Below, in pieces: positions 23,028 through 31,126 of a stretch of DNA of 48,370 bases (the stretch's first letter is position 1; every line of letters begins with the position of its first letter). The notes beneath the pieces are model-generated. The model was given only the letters and a program-made list of their open reading frames with translations, ran no database searches and was not told where the DNA came from. The position numbers and the translations under genes are program-made. The stretch lies in NCBI GenBank assembly GCA_038253885.1, contig JBBSGP010000024.1, positions 1 through 48,370 of the forward strand. Reading direction: 5' to 3'. This stretch comes from JALZAQ01 sp038253885. GTDB taxonomy: Bacteria; Gemmatimonadota; Gemmatimonadetes; Gemmatimonadales; Gemmatimonadaceae.

Positions 23028-24118
23028 CGGAGATCTCCCTCGTGCCCCGCCGGGTTGGGCCACTGTGGCCAGGTTCGCATCATCGATCCCACGGCCTGGA
23101 TGCGACGTTCGGCGAGGCGATCGGCGGCGCGATAGGTGGGCATCCCCTCCTTCTTCGCGATCTCGAAGACGCCGAGCACCGTGTGATAGATCTCGTCCGC
23201 CTTGCGCAGCGAGCGAACCGAGTCCCAGCCGGCGAGCTCGCTGTAGACGTTGATCACCCCGCCGGCGTTCGCCACGTAGTCGGGAGCGTAGAGGATGCCG
23301 CGTCGCTCGAGCTCATCTCCGTGGCGCTCCTCGAGCAGCTGGTTGTTTGCACCCCCGGCGACGATCTGAACCTTGAGCTGCGGAATTGTCCGATCATTGA
23401 TGATCGCTCCCAGCGCGCACGGGGCGAAGATGTCCGCCCGGACACCATAGATCTCCTCCGTCGCCACCGGCTTCGCGCCGAACTCCTTCACGACCTTCCT
23501 GACGCGCTCGGCATCGATGTCCGTGACGATGAGCTTGGCCCCGGCATTGTTCAGCTCTCTGGCGAGATAGTATCCGACGCTGCCGCATCCCTGTAGAGAG
23601 ATGGTCTTGCCTCCGAGATCATCGGAGTCCCAGCACCATTTGGCCGATGCCTGGATCGAGCGGAATACCCCGTGAGCAGTCACCGGTGACGGATCGCCCG
23701 ATCGGCCGGCGAGCCCGGCCACGTACTCCGTCTCCATGTGGACGAAATCCATGTCGCTCGTCGTCGTGCCGACATCCTCGGCGGTCACGTAGCGGCCGCC
23801 GAGACTCTCGACAAAGCGCCCGTGCGCGCGGAAGATCATCTCGCGGTTAGTCGTCTTGTTGTCGCCCATGATCACGGCCTTTCCGCCGCCGAGATTCAGG
23901 CCGGCGACCGCGTTCTTGTACGTCATCCCCCTGGAGAGTCGCAACGCGTCGACAATCGCCTCCTCGTCGCTGGCGTACTTCCAGAAGCGGGTGCCGCCGA
24001 GCGCCGGCCCGAGCGTCGTGCTGTGCACGGCGACGATGCCGCGGTAGCCCACCGCCGGATCGCTGCACAGGACGACCTGCTCGTGGCCCATCTCGGCGAG
24101 GGTATCGAAGAGTGCCAT
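23024..24118 (-). CDS. Glu/Leu/Phe/Val dehydrogenase, probably leucine dehydrogenase
   Basis: An NAD-dependent amino acid dehydrogenase of 364 residues. Both catalytic lysines of leucine dehydrogenase are at the classic positions, K68 in GMTYKNA and K80 in NLGGGKAVI. The Rossmann domain has LQGCGSVGYYLAREL at about 184-198 followed by an acidic turn (VTDID). The chain is shorter than glutamate dehydrogenases and fits leucine or branched-chain dehydrogenases. It would deaminate leucine to its keto acid, in line with the acyl-CoA dehydrogenase 67 nt upstream. Substrate preference cannot be read with certainty. Confidence 0.9.
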   Translation of the reverse strand: MALFDTLAEMGHEQVVLCSDPAVGYRGIVAVHSTTLGPALGGTRFWKYASDEEAIVDALRLSRGMTYKNAVAGLNLGGGKAVIMGDNKTTNREMIFRAHGRFVESLGGRYVTAEDVGTTTSDMDFVHMETEYVAGLAGRSGDPSPVTAHGVFRSIQASAKWCWDSDDLGGKTISLQGCGSVGYYLARELNNAGAKLIVTDIDAERVRKVVKEFGAKPVATEEIYGVRADIFAPCALGAIINDRTIPQLKVQIVAGGANNQLLEERHGDELERRGILYAPDYVANAGGVINVYSELAGWDSVRSLRKADEIYHTVLGVFEIAKKEGMPTYRAADRLAERRIQAVGSMMRTWPQWPNPAGHEGDLR

Positions 24119-24185
24119 AGGGACAGAATCGAGGGGTAGGTAGGGTACGGGAGGACCGTGCTGGTCGCGAACAGCGGTCGGTGCG

Positions 24186-25349
24186 TCAACTCTGAGCGTA
24201 CAGCTCGCGCGCGATCACGATGCGCTGAATCTCCGACGTGCCCTCGTAGATCTCGGTGACTTTGGCGTCGCGGAAGAACCGCTCGACCGCGTATTCCTTC
24301 ATGTAGCCGTAGCCCCCGAAGATCTGGATTGCCTGCGTGGTGACCCACATCGCCGTCTCGCTCGAGAACAACTTGCTCATGGCGCAGAACTGGGTGACCG
24401 CTTCGCCCCGGTCTCTCGCCGCCGCGGCAGCGTAGAGCAATGCCCGGGCCGCCGTGATGCGCGTCGCCATGTCAGCCAGCCGGAACTGGATCGCCTCGAA
24501 CTCCTTGATCGGCCGACCGAACTGCCGGCGCTCGGCCGCGTAGCGCACGCTCTGCTCGAGTGCCGCCCGCGCGATCCCGATGGCCTGCGCCGAGACTCCC
24601 AACCGGCCATTGTCGAGCGACTGCATCGCGTACACGAAGCCCATTCCGTCACGCCCCAGCAGCGCGTCAGCTGGTACGCGCATGTTCTCGAAGCTGATCT
24701 GCACGGTGGGCGATGCCCGGAGACCCATCTTGTCCTCCTTCCGGCCCACCCGGAAGCCGGGCATGTCCGGAGTGAGGACGAAAGCGCTGATACCGCGAGC
24801 CCCCCGGTGCTCCGTCGAGCTGTCGGTGCGCAGCATCGCGAGCACCACGCCGGCGTGGCTGCCACTCGTCACCCATGACTTGGTACCGTTCAGAATCCAC
24901 CCGTCTCCATCGCGCACGGCCTGGGCACGCAACGATGCGGCATCCGAGCCGGCGTCCGCCTCGGAGAGCGCGAACGCGCCGAGCAACTCGCCGCGCGCCA
25001 TCGGTCTGAGAAAACGCTCCTTCTGCGCATCGGAGCCCCAACGAAGCAGCATCTGCGTGGGAAGCGAGTTGTGAACGCTCATCGCCACCGCGACCGAGGC
25101 GTCCACGGTGGCGATCTCCTCCAGAGCCACCAGGTATGTTGTCGTGTCGAGCGCGAGGCCGTCGTACTCCTCTGGAATCATCATGCCGAGGAAGCCCAGC
25201 TCTCCGAGTCGTGCGATGACCCCCAGGTCGAACTGGCTGTCGTGGTCCCATTGCGCCGAGTGCGGCGCGATCTCGCTCTCGGCGAAGTCGCGGGCGAGCC
25301 GCTGGATCTCACGCTGCTCCGGCGTGAGTGGTATCAGCGCCCAGGACAT
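24186..25349 (-). CDS. Acyl-CoA dehydrogenase
   Basis: An FAD enzyme of 387 residues that introduces the alpha-beta double bond of acyl-CoAs. It shows the family motifs GAFALSEADAGSDAASL and WILNGTKSWVTSG, and the C-terminal GGYGYMKEYAVERFFRDAK followed by IYEGTSEIQR with catalytic E369. The glutamate position is that of short- and medium-chain enzymes rather than isovaleryl-CoA dehydrogenase. An AAGGAG ribosome binding site precedes ATG 25349. It sits between 3-hydroxyacyl-CoA dehydrogenase and leucine dehydrogenase genes, so short-chain or branched substrates are plausible. Confidence 0.95.
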   Translation of the reverse strand: MSWALIPLTPEQREIQRLARDFAESEIAPHSAQWDHDSQFDLGVIARLGELGFLGMMIPEEYDGLALDTTTYLVALEEIATVDASVAVAMSVHNSLPTQMLLRWGSDAQKERFLRPMARGELLGAFALSEADAGSDAASLRAQAVRDGDGWILNGTKSWVTSGSHAGVVLAMLRTDSSTEHRGARGISAFVLTPDMPGFRVGRKEDKMGLRASPTVQISFENMRVPADALLGRDGMGFVYAMQSLDNGRLGVSAQAIGIARAALEQSVRYAAERRQFGRPIKEFEAIQFRLADMATRITAARALLYAAAAARDRGEAVTQFCAMSKLFSSETAMWVTTQAIQIFGGYGYMKEYAVERFFRDAKVTEIYEGTSEIQRIVIARELYAQS

Positions 25350-25388
25350 GCAGACTCATCTCCTTCGCGGAGCGCGGCGGGAGCGCTG

Positions 25389-26234
25389 TCAGTAGACATG
25401 GAACCCACGGCCGCTCTTCCGGCCCAGCCAGCCTGCCGCCACGTACTTCTTCAGCAGCGGACACGGGCGATACTTGGGATCGCCAAGGCCGCGCTGCAGG
25501 ACCTCGAGTATCGCGAGACACGTGTCCAGGCCGATGAGATCCGCCAGGGCCAGCGGACCCATCGGATGGTTCATGCCGAGCTTCATCACCGTGTCGATGG
25601 CCTCCGGCGAGCCCACCCCTTCCATGAGACAGAAGATGGCCTCGTTGATCATCGGCATGAGCACCCGATTGGACACGAATCCGGGGAAGTCGTTCACCTC
25701 CACCGGCGTCTTTCCGAGGCTGGCGGCGATCTCCATCGTGCGCCGCGCGGTGTCATCCGACGTCGCGAGTCCGCGGATTATCTCGACGAGCTGCATCACG
25801 GGAACCGGGTTCATGAAATGCATCCCGATCACCTGCGACGGCCGGCCGGTGTGAGCCGCGATCTCGGTGATGGAGATCGAGCTCGTATTCGAGGCGAGGA
25901 TGGCGTGGGCCGCGGCCTCACGGTCCAGCTCGCCGAAGAGGCGGAACTTGAGCTCGGCGTTCTCTGTAGCCGCTTCGACCACGAGTGTCGCGCCGGCGAC
26001 GGCGGACATCTGCGTGCTCCGAGCGATACGGTCAAGGGACGCTGCTCGACTCGCTTCATCGAGCGAGCCCTTCTGCACCTGCCTCGCCATGTTCTTCTCG
26101 ATCTCCGCCATTCCCCTGTCCAGTGCGGCATCGGAGATGTCGATGAGCGCGACCGATGCTCCGGACAGGGCGAACACGTGCGCGATTCCGCCGCCCATCT
26201 GGCCCGCGCCGACCACGGCCACACGCTCTGTCAT
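25389..26234 (-). CDS. 3-hydroxyacyl-CoA (3-hydroxybutyryl-CoA) dehydrogenase
   Basis: A 281-residue NAD(P)-dependent enzyme of the short-chain hydroxyacyl-CoA dehydrogenase type, without a fused hydratase. The nucleotide motif VGAGQMGGGIA is at 8-18; catalytic residues are S118 (SNTSS), H139 (MHFMNPVPVM) and E151. The C-terminal domain has DFPGFVSNRVLMPMINEAI and the ending KSGRGFHVY. ATG 26234 overlaps the CPBP gene stop in an ATGA junction. With the thiolase three genes upstream it can form 3-hydroxybutyryl-CoA from acetyl-CoA or run in the degradative direction. Confidence 0.95.
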   Translation of the reverse strand: MTERVAVVGAGQMGGGIAHVFALSGASVALIDISDAALDRGMAEIEKNMARQVQKGSLDEASRAASLDRIARSTQMSAVAGATLVVEAATENAELKFRLFGELDREAAAHAILASNTSSISITEIAAHTGRPSQVIGMHFMNPVPVMQLVEIIRGLATSDDTARRTMEIAASLGKTPVEVNDFPGFVSNRVLMPMINEAIFCLMEGVGSPEAIDTVMKLGMNHPMGPLALADLIGLDTCLAILEVLQRGLGDPKYRPCPLLKKYVAAGWLGRKSGRGFHVY

Positions 26235-27100
26235 GCCGCGCTGCCCGTTCGTGCGCGCGTGGCGCGACGGTACACGCACCAGAGTCCGCCGCTCACGCCG
26301 ACGACCGCCGCCGCGCCGCCCTCCGGCCCCCACGCTCCACCGGTGATCCAGTCGGGACCGGAGTTGACGAGCTGATAACCGGGGAATGGGAGTGCGAAGC
26401 CGCTCACGCTGGTGTGGAGCAACGCGGCCATGACCCAGTTCCACGCGAAATGCGTGACCCACACCGCCCACAGGCTTCCGGTGGCGACCAGGATCCCGCC
26501 GAGGAATAACCCCGCCAGCATCACGACGACCACGGACTCGGGCGACGCACCGGGGTTCTTCGCATGCAGCACTCCGAAGACGACGCTGGTCACGACCAGG
26601 GTCGCACGCCAGCCGGCAAACTCTCGCAACACGGCGAAAACATATCCCCGCATCAGGAACTCCTCCATCAGGGCGGCCGGCGCGACGAACAACGCCGCTC
26701 CGGCGGCGAAGACGAGCCAGCTCTCCGTGCCCCCCGCCGGGAGCGCCATGGGACGTAGCCATCGCACGCCGAGGAGGGCCAGCGACGGCGCCGCGATCGC
26801 CAGCGCGCCGAGGAGGAATGCCCATGACAGAAGACGGGGAGACGCGCCCGACCGCCCCAGCCCCACCCGCGCCCAGGGAGAGCGGTCGATGCCGCGCACC
26901 ATCAACAGGTGCGACGCTGCCAGGCCTCCCAGTGCCGCCCAGATTCCGGCCGTCTCGGACCCCGCCCATCGAGGAACAGTCAGGACGGAGAGGCGATGGA
27001 GCAGGACGGTGATCGCGAACGCGACAGCCAGGAAGATCGCGATGCGAGCCGCCGCGAGGGCGGCGTGACGCGAGCTCAACGGGACGCGGGCCGAGATCAA
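26231..27100 (-). CDS. CPBP family intramembrane metalloprotease
   Basis: A predicted 289-residue membrane protein with about eight hydrophobic segments and the Abi/CPBP motifs: E146, E147 and R151 in MEEFLMRG, H179 in FGVLHAKN, and H217/N221 in HFAWN. All proposed catalytic residues are present, so it is likely an active prenyl-protease-type peptidase; its substrate is unknown. The TTG start at 27100 overlaps the bioY stop (TTGA) and is the best available, although a later TTG is possible. The frame is open far upstream, but that part is bioY in another frame. Confidence 0.85.
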   Translation of the reverse strand: MISARVPLSSRHAALAAARIAIFLAVAFAITVLLHRLSVLTVPRWAGSETAGIWAALGGLAASHLLMVRGIDRSPWARVGLGRSGASPRLLSWAFLLGALAIAAPSLALLGVRWLRPMALPAGGTESWLVFAAGAALFVAPAALMEEFLMRGYVFAVLREFAGWRATLVVTSVVFGVLHAKNPGASPESVVVVMLAGLFLGGILVATGSLWAVWVTHFAWNWVMAALLHTSVSGFALPFPGYQLVNSGPDWITGGAWGPEGGAAAVVGVSGGLWCVYRRATRARTGSAA

Positions 27101-27654
27101 TCCTTTTCTCGGGTACCCGCGCCCGGTGCGAGCGCCGCCGCGAGCAACGCCTTGCCGAGATCGAGCGCCGCGAAGGGAAGAGCGCCCAACCGCAGTGCCG
27201 CCGCGGCGTTGCCGGTCAGGATCGCCAGCTGCGACACGCCGCCGACGTAGATGACAGCGATACCGGCGGTGGCGGCCAGTAGGCGCATGGCATAACTCGA
27301 TCCGCGACGGCATAGGACACCAGCCACCCACGCCGCTACGGGGTACGCCCAGAGATATCCCCCGGTCGGGCCGAGCAGGCGCGCCACTCCCGGGGCGCCG
27401 ACGGGCGCGAACACCGGCAGACCAGTCACTCCAGCCACGAGGTAGAGCACCATGCTCATCGCGCCGACGCGCGGACCCAGCCACATGCCGGCAAGCACGA
27501 CGACGAGCGGCTGCAGGCTCACTGGCACCGGTGTGCCGGGTATCGGAATCGCGGCGTGCGAGGCGAGCGCGAGAGCGGTCGTGAAGCCGACCGCGCCGGC
27601 AAGAGTGATCCGGTGGTCGCGCTCGACCGGGGACGAGATCGTATGACCGGACAT
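27097..27654 (-). CDS. bioY: Biotin transporter BioY
   Basis: The substrate-binding S component of an ECF biotin transporter, 185 residues with about six transmembrane segments. The family features are PIPGTPVPVSLQPLVVVLAG (41-60), LGPRVGAMSMVLYLVAGVTG and GPTGGYLWAYPVAAWVAG. ATG 27654 overlaps the thiolase stop by one base. No ECF ATPase or T component gene is nearby, so it would use a shared module or act alone. Biotin uptake would serve biotin-dependent carboxylases. Confidence 0.95.
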   Translation of the reverse strand: MSGHTISSPVERDHRITLAGAVGFTTALALASHAAIPIPGTPVPVSLQPLVVVLAGMWLGPRVGAMSMVLYLVAGVTGLPVFAPVGAPGVARLLGPTGGYLWAYPVAAWVAGVLCRRGSSYAMRLLAATAGIAVIYVGGVSQLAILTGNAAAALRLGALPFAALDLGKALLAAALAPGAGTREKD

Positions 27655-28874
27655 CAGTTCATCCGCTCCACGCTGAGGGCAACAGCATCTCCACCGCCGA
27701 GGCAGAGAGTCGCCAATCCGGTATGCACATCGCGGTCCTTCATGGCGTAGAGAAGTGTCGTCAGCACCCGAGCACCGCTCGCGCCGATGGGGTGACCAAG
27801 GGCCACCGCGCCGCCGTTGACGTTGACCCGGTCCCAGTCCCAACCCAACCCTTTTCCATCGGCGAGCGCCTGGGCGGCGAATGCCTCGTTCGCCTCGATC
27901 AGGTCGTAGTCACCGATGCTGGTGCCGGATTGCCGCATCATGTTTGTGACGGCGACGACGGGCGCGAAGAAGAGCTCGTTCGGTTCGACGGCGCCGGTGG
28001 AGTATCCGGTGACGCGCGCCAGGATCGACAGCCCGTTCGCGCGCGCGTACTCCTCGGACGCGACGACGACCGCAGACCCGCCATCGTTCATGGCCGACGC
28101 GTTTCCGGCGGTCACGCTCAGCTCATCAGGCGCGATCGACTTGGGTGCCGTCGCGCCGAAGGCGGGCTTGAGCCGAGAGAGCGACTCCATCGTGCTTTCC
28201 CGGCGGGGGCCTTCATCGGTCGAGAAGCGCGTCGTCCCTTTCTTCCCCGGCACGTCGACGGCGACGATCTCCTGCGTGAACCGGCCGGCGTCCATTGCCG
28301 CCACCGCCTTCTGGTGGGATTCGAGCGCGAATTGATCCTGCATCTTCCGGGTGATGCCAGCCTTCCGCGCCGTGTACTCCGCGTGCCCGCCCATGTGCAC
28401 ATCGCAGAACGAGCACCACAGGCCATCGCGCACCACGCCGTCCACCATCGTCTGATCGCCGAACTTCACCCCATCGCGAAGTCCATACAGATAGAACGGA
28501 GCGTTCGACATCGACTCCTGGCCGCCAGCGACGATGACTCGGGAATCTCCCGCCTTGATGGCCTGGGCCGCGATCATCACGGCGCGGAGGCCAGAACCGC
28601 AGACCATGTTCACCGTCAGCGCCGATACGCTCGCGGGCAGACCCGCCCTGATCGCGGCCTGTCGCGCCGGCGCCTGCCCCACACCGCCCTGTACGACGTT
28701 CCCCATGATGACCTGCTCGACGTCCGACGGAGCGACGCCCGAACGCTGCACCGCCTCCCGGATGGCGATCGCACCGAGCTCCGGCGCGGTCAGCGCCGCG
28801 AGCCCGCCGAGGAAGCGCCCGATCGGCGTCCGGACGGCGGCGACGATGACGGGAGTGCGAGAGGGGTCAGACAT
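27654..28874 (-). CDS. Acetyl-CoA C-acetyltransferase (thiolase)
   Basis: A 406-residue thiolase. The acyl-accepting cysteine is C92 in VNMVCGSGLRAV, with H361 in GHPIGASGARV and the second active-site C391 in CLGGG. The size and motif spacing fit biosynthetic-type acetoacetyl-CoA thiolases. Gene order thiolase, bioY, CPBP protease, hydroxyacyl-CoA dehydrogenase, acyl-CoA dehydrogenase suggests short-chain acyl-CoA metabolism. A beta-oxidation thiolase remains possible. Confidence 0.95.
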   Translation of the reverse strand: MSDPSRTPVIVAAVRTPIGRFLGGLAALTAPELGAIAIREAVQRSGVAPSDVEQVIMGNVVQGGVGQAPARQAAIRAGLPASVSALTVNMVCGSGLRAVMIAAQAIKAGDSRVIVAGGQESMSNAPFYLYGLRDGVKFGDQTMVDGVVRDGLWCSFCDVHMGGHAEYTARKAGITRKMQDQFALESHQKAVAAMDAGRFTQEIVAVDVPGKKGTTRFSTDEGPRRESTMESLSRLKPAFGATAPKSIAPDELSVTAGNASAMNDGGSAVVVASEEYARANGLSILARVTGYSTGAVEPNELFFAPVVAVTNMMRQSGTSIGDYDLIEANEAFAAQALADGKGLGWDWDRVNVNGGAVALGHPIGASGARVLTTLLYAMKDRDVHTGLATLCLGGGDAVALSVERMN

Positions 28875-28946
28875 GGAAAGAGAAGTTATCGGCGGTGAGC
28901 GGACGATACAACGTGCTCGCCGCTGGCCTCGCGCATTGTCGTTCGT

Positions 28947-31091
28947 CTACTCCGACGCATCGCCCATTCCGAGACCCAGCTGCTGCAGGATGAAAGCGTA
29001 GCGAATCGCCTGTTCGCGCAGCGCATCGTATCGGCCCGACGCGCCGCCATGACCGGCGCCCATGTTGATGCGCAGCAGCAGCGGATTGCTGTCCGTCTTG
29101 TTGGCGCGGAGCTTCGCGACCCACTTCGCCGGCTCCCAGTAGGCGACACGGGGATCGTTGAGCCCAGCCGTGACGAGCATCGCCGGGTACGCCTTTCGCT
29201 CCACGTTGTCGTACGGCGAGTAGGACTTCATGTAGGTGTAATACTGGGCCTTGTGGGGATCTCCCCACTGGATCCACTCGCCGGTCGTGAGCGGGATCGA
29301 CGCATCCATCATGGTATTGATGACGTCGACGAAAGGCACGTCGGCGACCACCACCTTGAACAGGTCAGGTCGCATGTTCGTCACCGCGCCCATCAACAGA
29401 CCGCCGGCGCTGCCGCCGCGGATGGCGAGCCGATCCGCCGACGTGTACTTGGCGGCCACCAGATGCTCGGCGCTGGCGATGAAATCCGTGAACGTGTTCT
29501 TCTTGTTCAGGAGCTTGCCCTGGTCGTACCAGCTCCGACCCATCTCCTGTCCCCCGCGGATATGCGCGATCGCCACGATCAGGCCGCGGTCCAGCAAGCT
29601 CACCCAGGTGGAGTTGAATGCCGGATCGGTGCTGGCACCGTAGGAACCGTACGCCGTGAGGAGCATCGGACGCTTGCCGTCGCGCTCTAGCGGAGCGCGA
29701 TAGACGAGCGAGATAGGCACCATCGCGCCATCGCTCGCTCGCGCCCAACTGCGCTCGGTCGCGTAGCGTGTCTTGTCGTACCCCTTCACTTCGGTGTCTT
29801 TCTTCAGCGTCCGGGCACGGCTGACCATGTTGTAGTCGTACACGGCTGGCGGCGTGATCATCGACGTGTAGGTGAAGCGCAGGAGTCGGGAACCGTACTC
29901 CCGGTTGCTCGCGGGTCGAAACGTCGAGACCGACTCCGGCAAGGTGACGTGGTGAGTGGCGCCCGACGCGAGGTCGCGCACGGCGAGCTGACGTACCGCA
30001 TTCCGTCGCTCGTAGAGCACGAGATGGTTGCGAAACACGTCCATCCCCTCGAGCAGCACGGAGTCCCGACCACCGACGACCTCCGTCCACCGAGCGCGCG
30101 ACGGATCGCTCTCCGGCGCCTGCATCAGCTTGAAGTTCGTCGCGCGATCATTAGTGAGGATGAGGAAGTGAGCTCCCTGATGCTCCACCGAGTAGAGAAC
30201 GTCGTCGACGCGGGGACTGATGACGCGCCAGGCTCCCATGGGGTCCGCCGCGCGAAGCACCCGAGCCTCCGAGCTGCTGAAGCTGCCGTCCTCGATCACC
30301 AGATAGCGGTGGTCCTTGGTCCGTCCGAGACTGAGGCTGAACAGGAGATCCGACTCCTCCTGGATCACCGTATCCGGGGTCGTCGCGCCCAGCGTGTGAC
30401 GGAGGATGCGGTGGCTGCGGTTGGCAGCGTCGCCCATGCCGTAGAAGAGGGTCCGATTGTCGCCGGCCCATTCCAGTGAGTAGTTCACCATCCGAACGCT
30501 GTCGGACAGCATGCTGCCTTTCCGAAGATCCTTCACGACGAGCGTGTACCGTTCCCCGCCGGTGGTGTCTTCCGTGAAGGCGAGGAGCCGCTCGTCGGGA
30601 CTCACCGTCCAGACGCCGACGCGATAGTAGCTTCGCGATCCCGCCGCCTCGTTCTCATCGAGCATCACCTCTTCCGGACCGGTGAGGCTTCCCTTGCGAC
30701 GACAGAGGATCGGATACTGCTTTCCCGCCTTGGTGCGCGAGTAGTAGTAGTAGTGGCCCATCCGCTCGGGCACGGAGAGATCGGTCTCCTTGATGCGCCC
30801 CTTCATCTCCTGGAAGAGTCGCTCCTGGAGCGCCTCCGTGGGCTTGAGAACCGCGGCGGCGTACCGATTCTCGGCCTCCAGGTAGGCGATGACATCGGCA
30901 TTCTTCCGGGCATCGTCCCGCAACCAGAAGTACGGATCGGTCCGGACGTCTCCGAGCGTCGTGTCCACCCGCGGCACGATCCGGGCGACCGGTGGTGCCG
31001 CCTGCTGAGCGCTCAGTGCGGTCGCGAACGCGGCCACGCCCGAGGCGAGCGCGAGGGACCGGATGGCCGATCGAACGGTTGGGACGCGCAT
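28947..31091 (-). CDS. Prolyl oligopeptidase family S9A peptidase, oligopeptidase B type
   Basis: A secreted serine peptidase of 714 residues. A signal peptide (about 1-30, cleavage near ALSA-QQ) precedes the N-terminal segment DPYFWLRDD, a seven-bladed propeller (about 100-450) and an alpha/beta hydrolase domain. The triad is S561 in GGSAGG, D646 in LNDPRV and H681 in AGHGG. The pattern matches oligopeptidase B, which cuts peptides after basic residues, and such enzymes are often cytoplasmic, so export is notable. ATG 31091 is preferred over 31124 because GAGGA lies 6 nt upstream and the signal peptide then begins correctly. It follows thrS after 35 nt. Confidence 0.92.
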   Translation of the reverse strand: MRVPTVRSAIRSLALASGVAAFATALSAQQAAPPVARIVPRVDTTLGDVRTDPYFWLRDDARKNADVIAYLEAENRYAAAVLKPTEALQERLFQEMKGRIKETDLSVPERMGHYYYYSRTKAGKQYPILCRRKGSLTGPEEVMLDENEAAGSRSYYRVGVWTVSPDERLLAFTEDTTGGERYTLVVKDLRKGSMLSDSVRMVNYSLEWAGDNRTLFYGMGDAANRSHRILRHTLGATTPDTVIQEESDLLFSLSLGRTKDHRYLVIEDGSFSSSEARVLRAADPMGAWRVISPRVDDVLYSVEHQGAHFLILTNDRATNFKLMQAPESDPSRARWTEVVGGRDSVLLEGMDVFRNHLVLYERRNAVRQLAVRDLASGATHHVTLPESVSTFRPASNREYGSRLLRFTYTSMITPPAVYDYNMVSRARTLKKDTEVKGYDKTRYATERSWARASDGAMVPISLVYRAPLERDGKRPMLLTAYGSYGASTDPAFNSTWVSLLDRGLIVAIAHIRGGQEMGRSWYDQGKLLNKKNTFTDFIASAEHLVAAKYTSADRLAIRGGSAGGLLMGAVTNMRPDLFKVVVADVPFVDVINTMMDASIPLTTGEWIQWGDPHKAQYYTYMKSYSPYDNVERKAYPAMLVTAGLNDPRVAYWEPAKWVAKLRANKTDSNPLLLRINMGAGHGGASGRYDALREQAIRYAFILQQLGLGMGDASE

Positions 31092-31126
31092 CGGGTGTCC
31101 TCGAGGAGAATGGTGTCGGTTCACGG

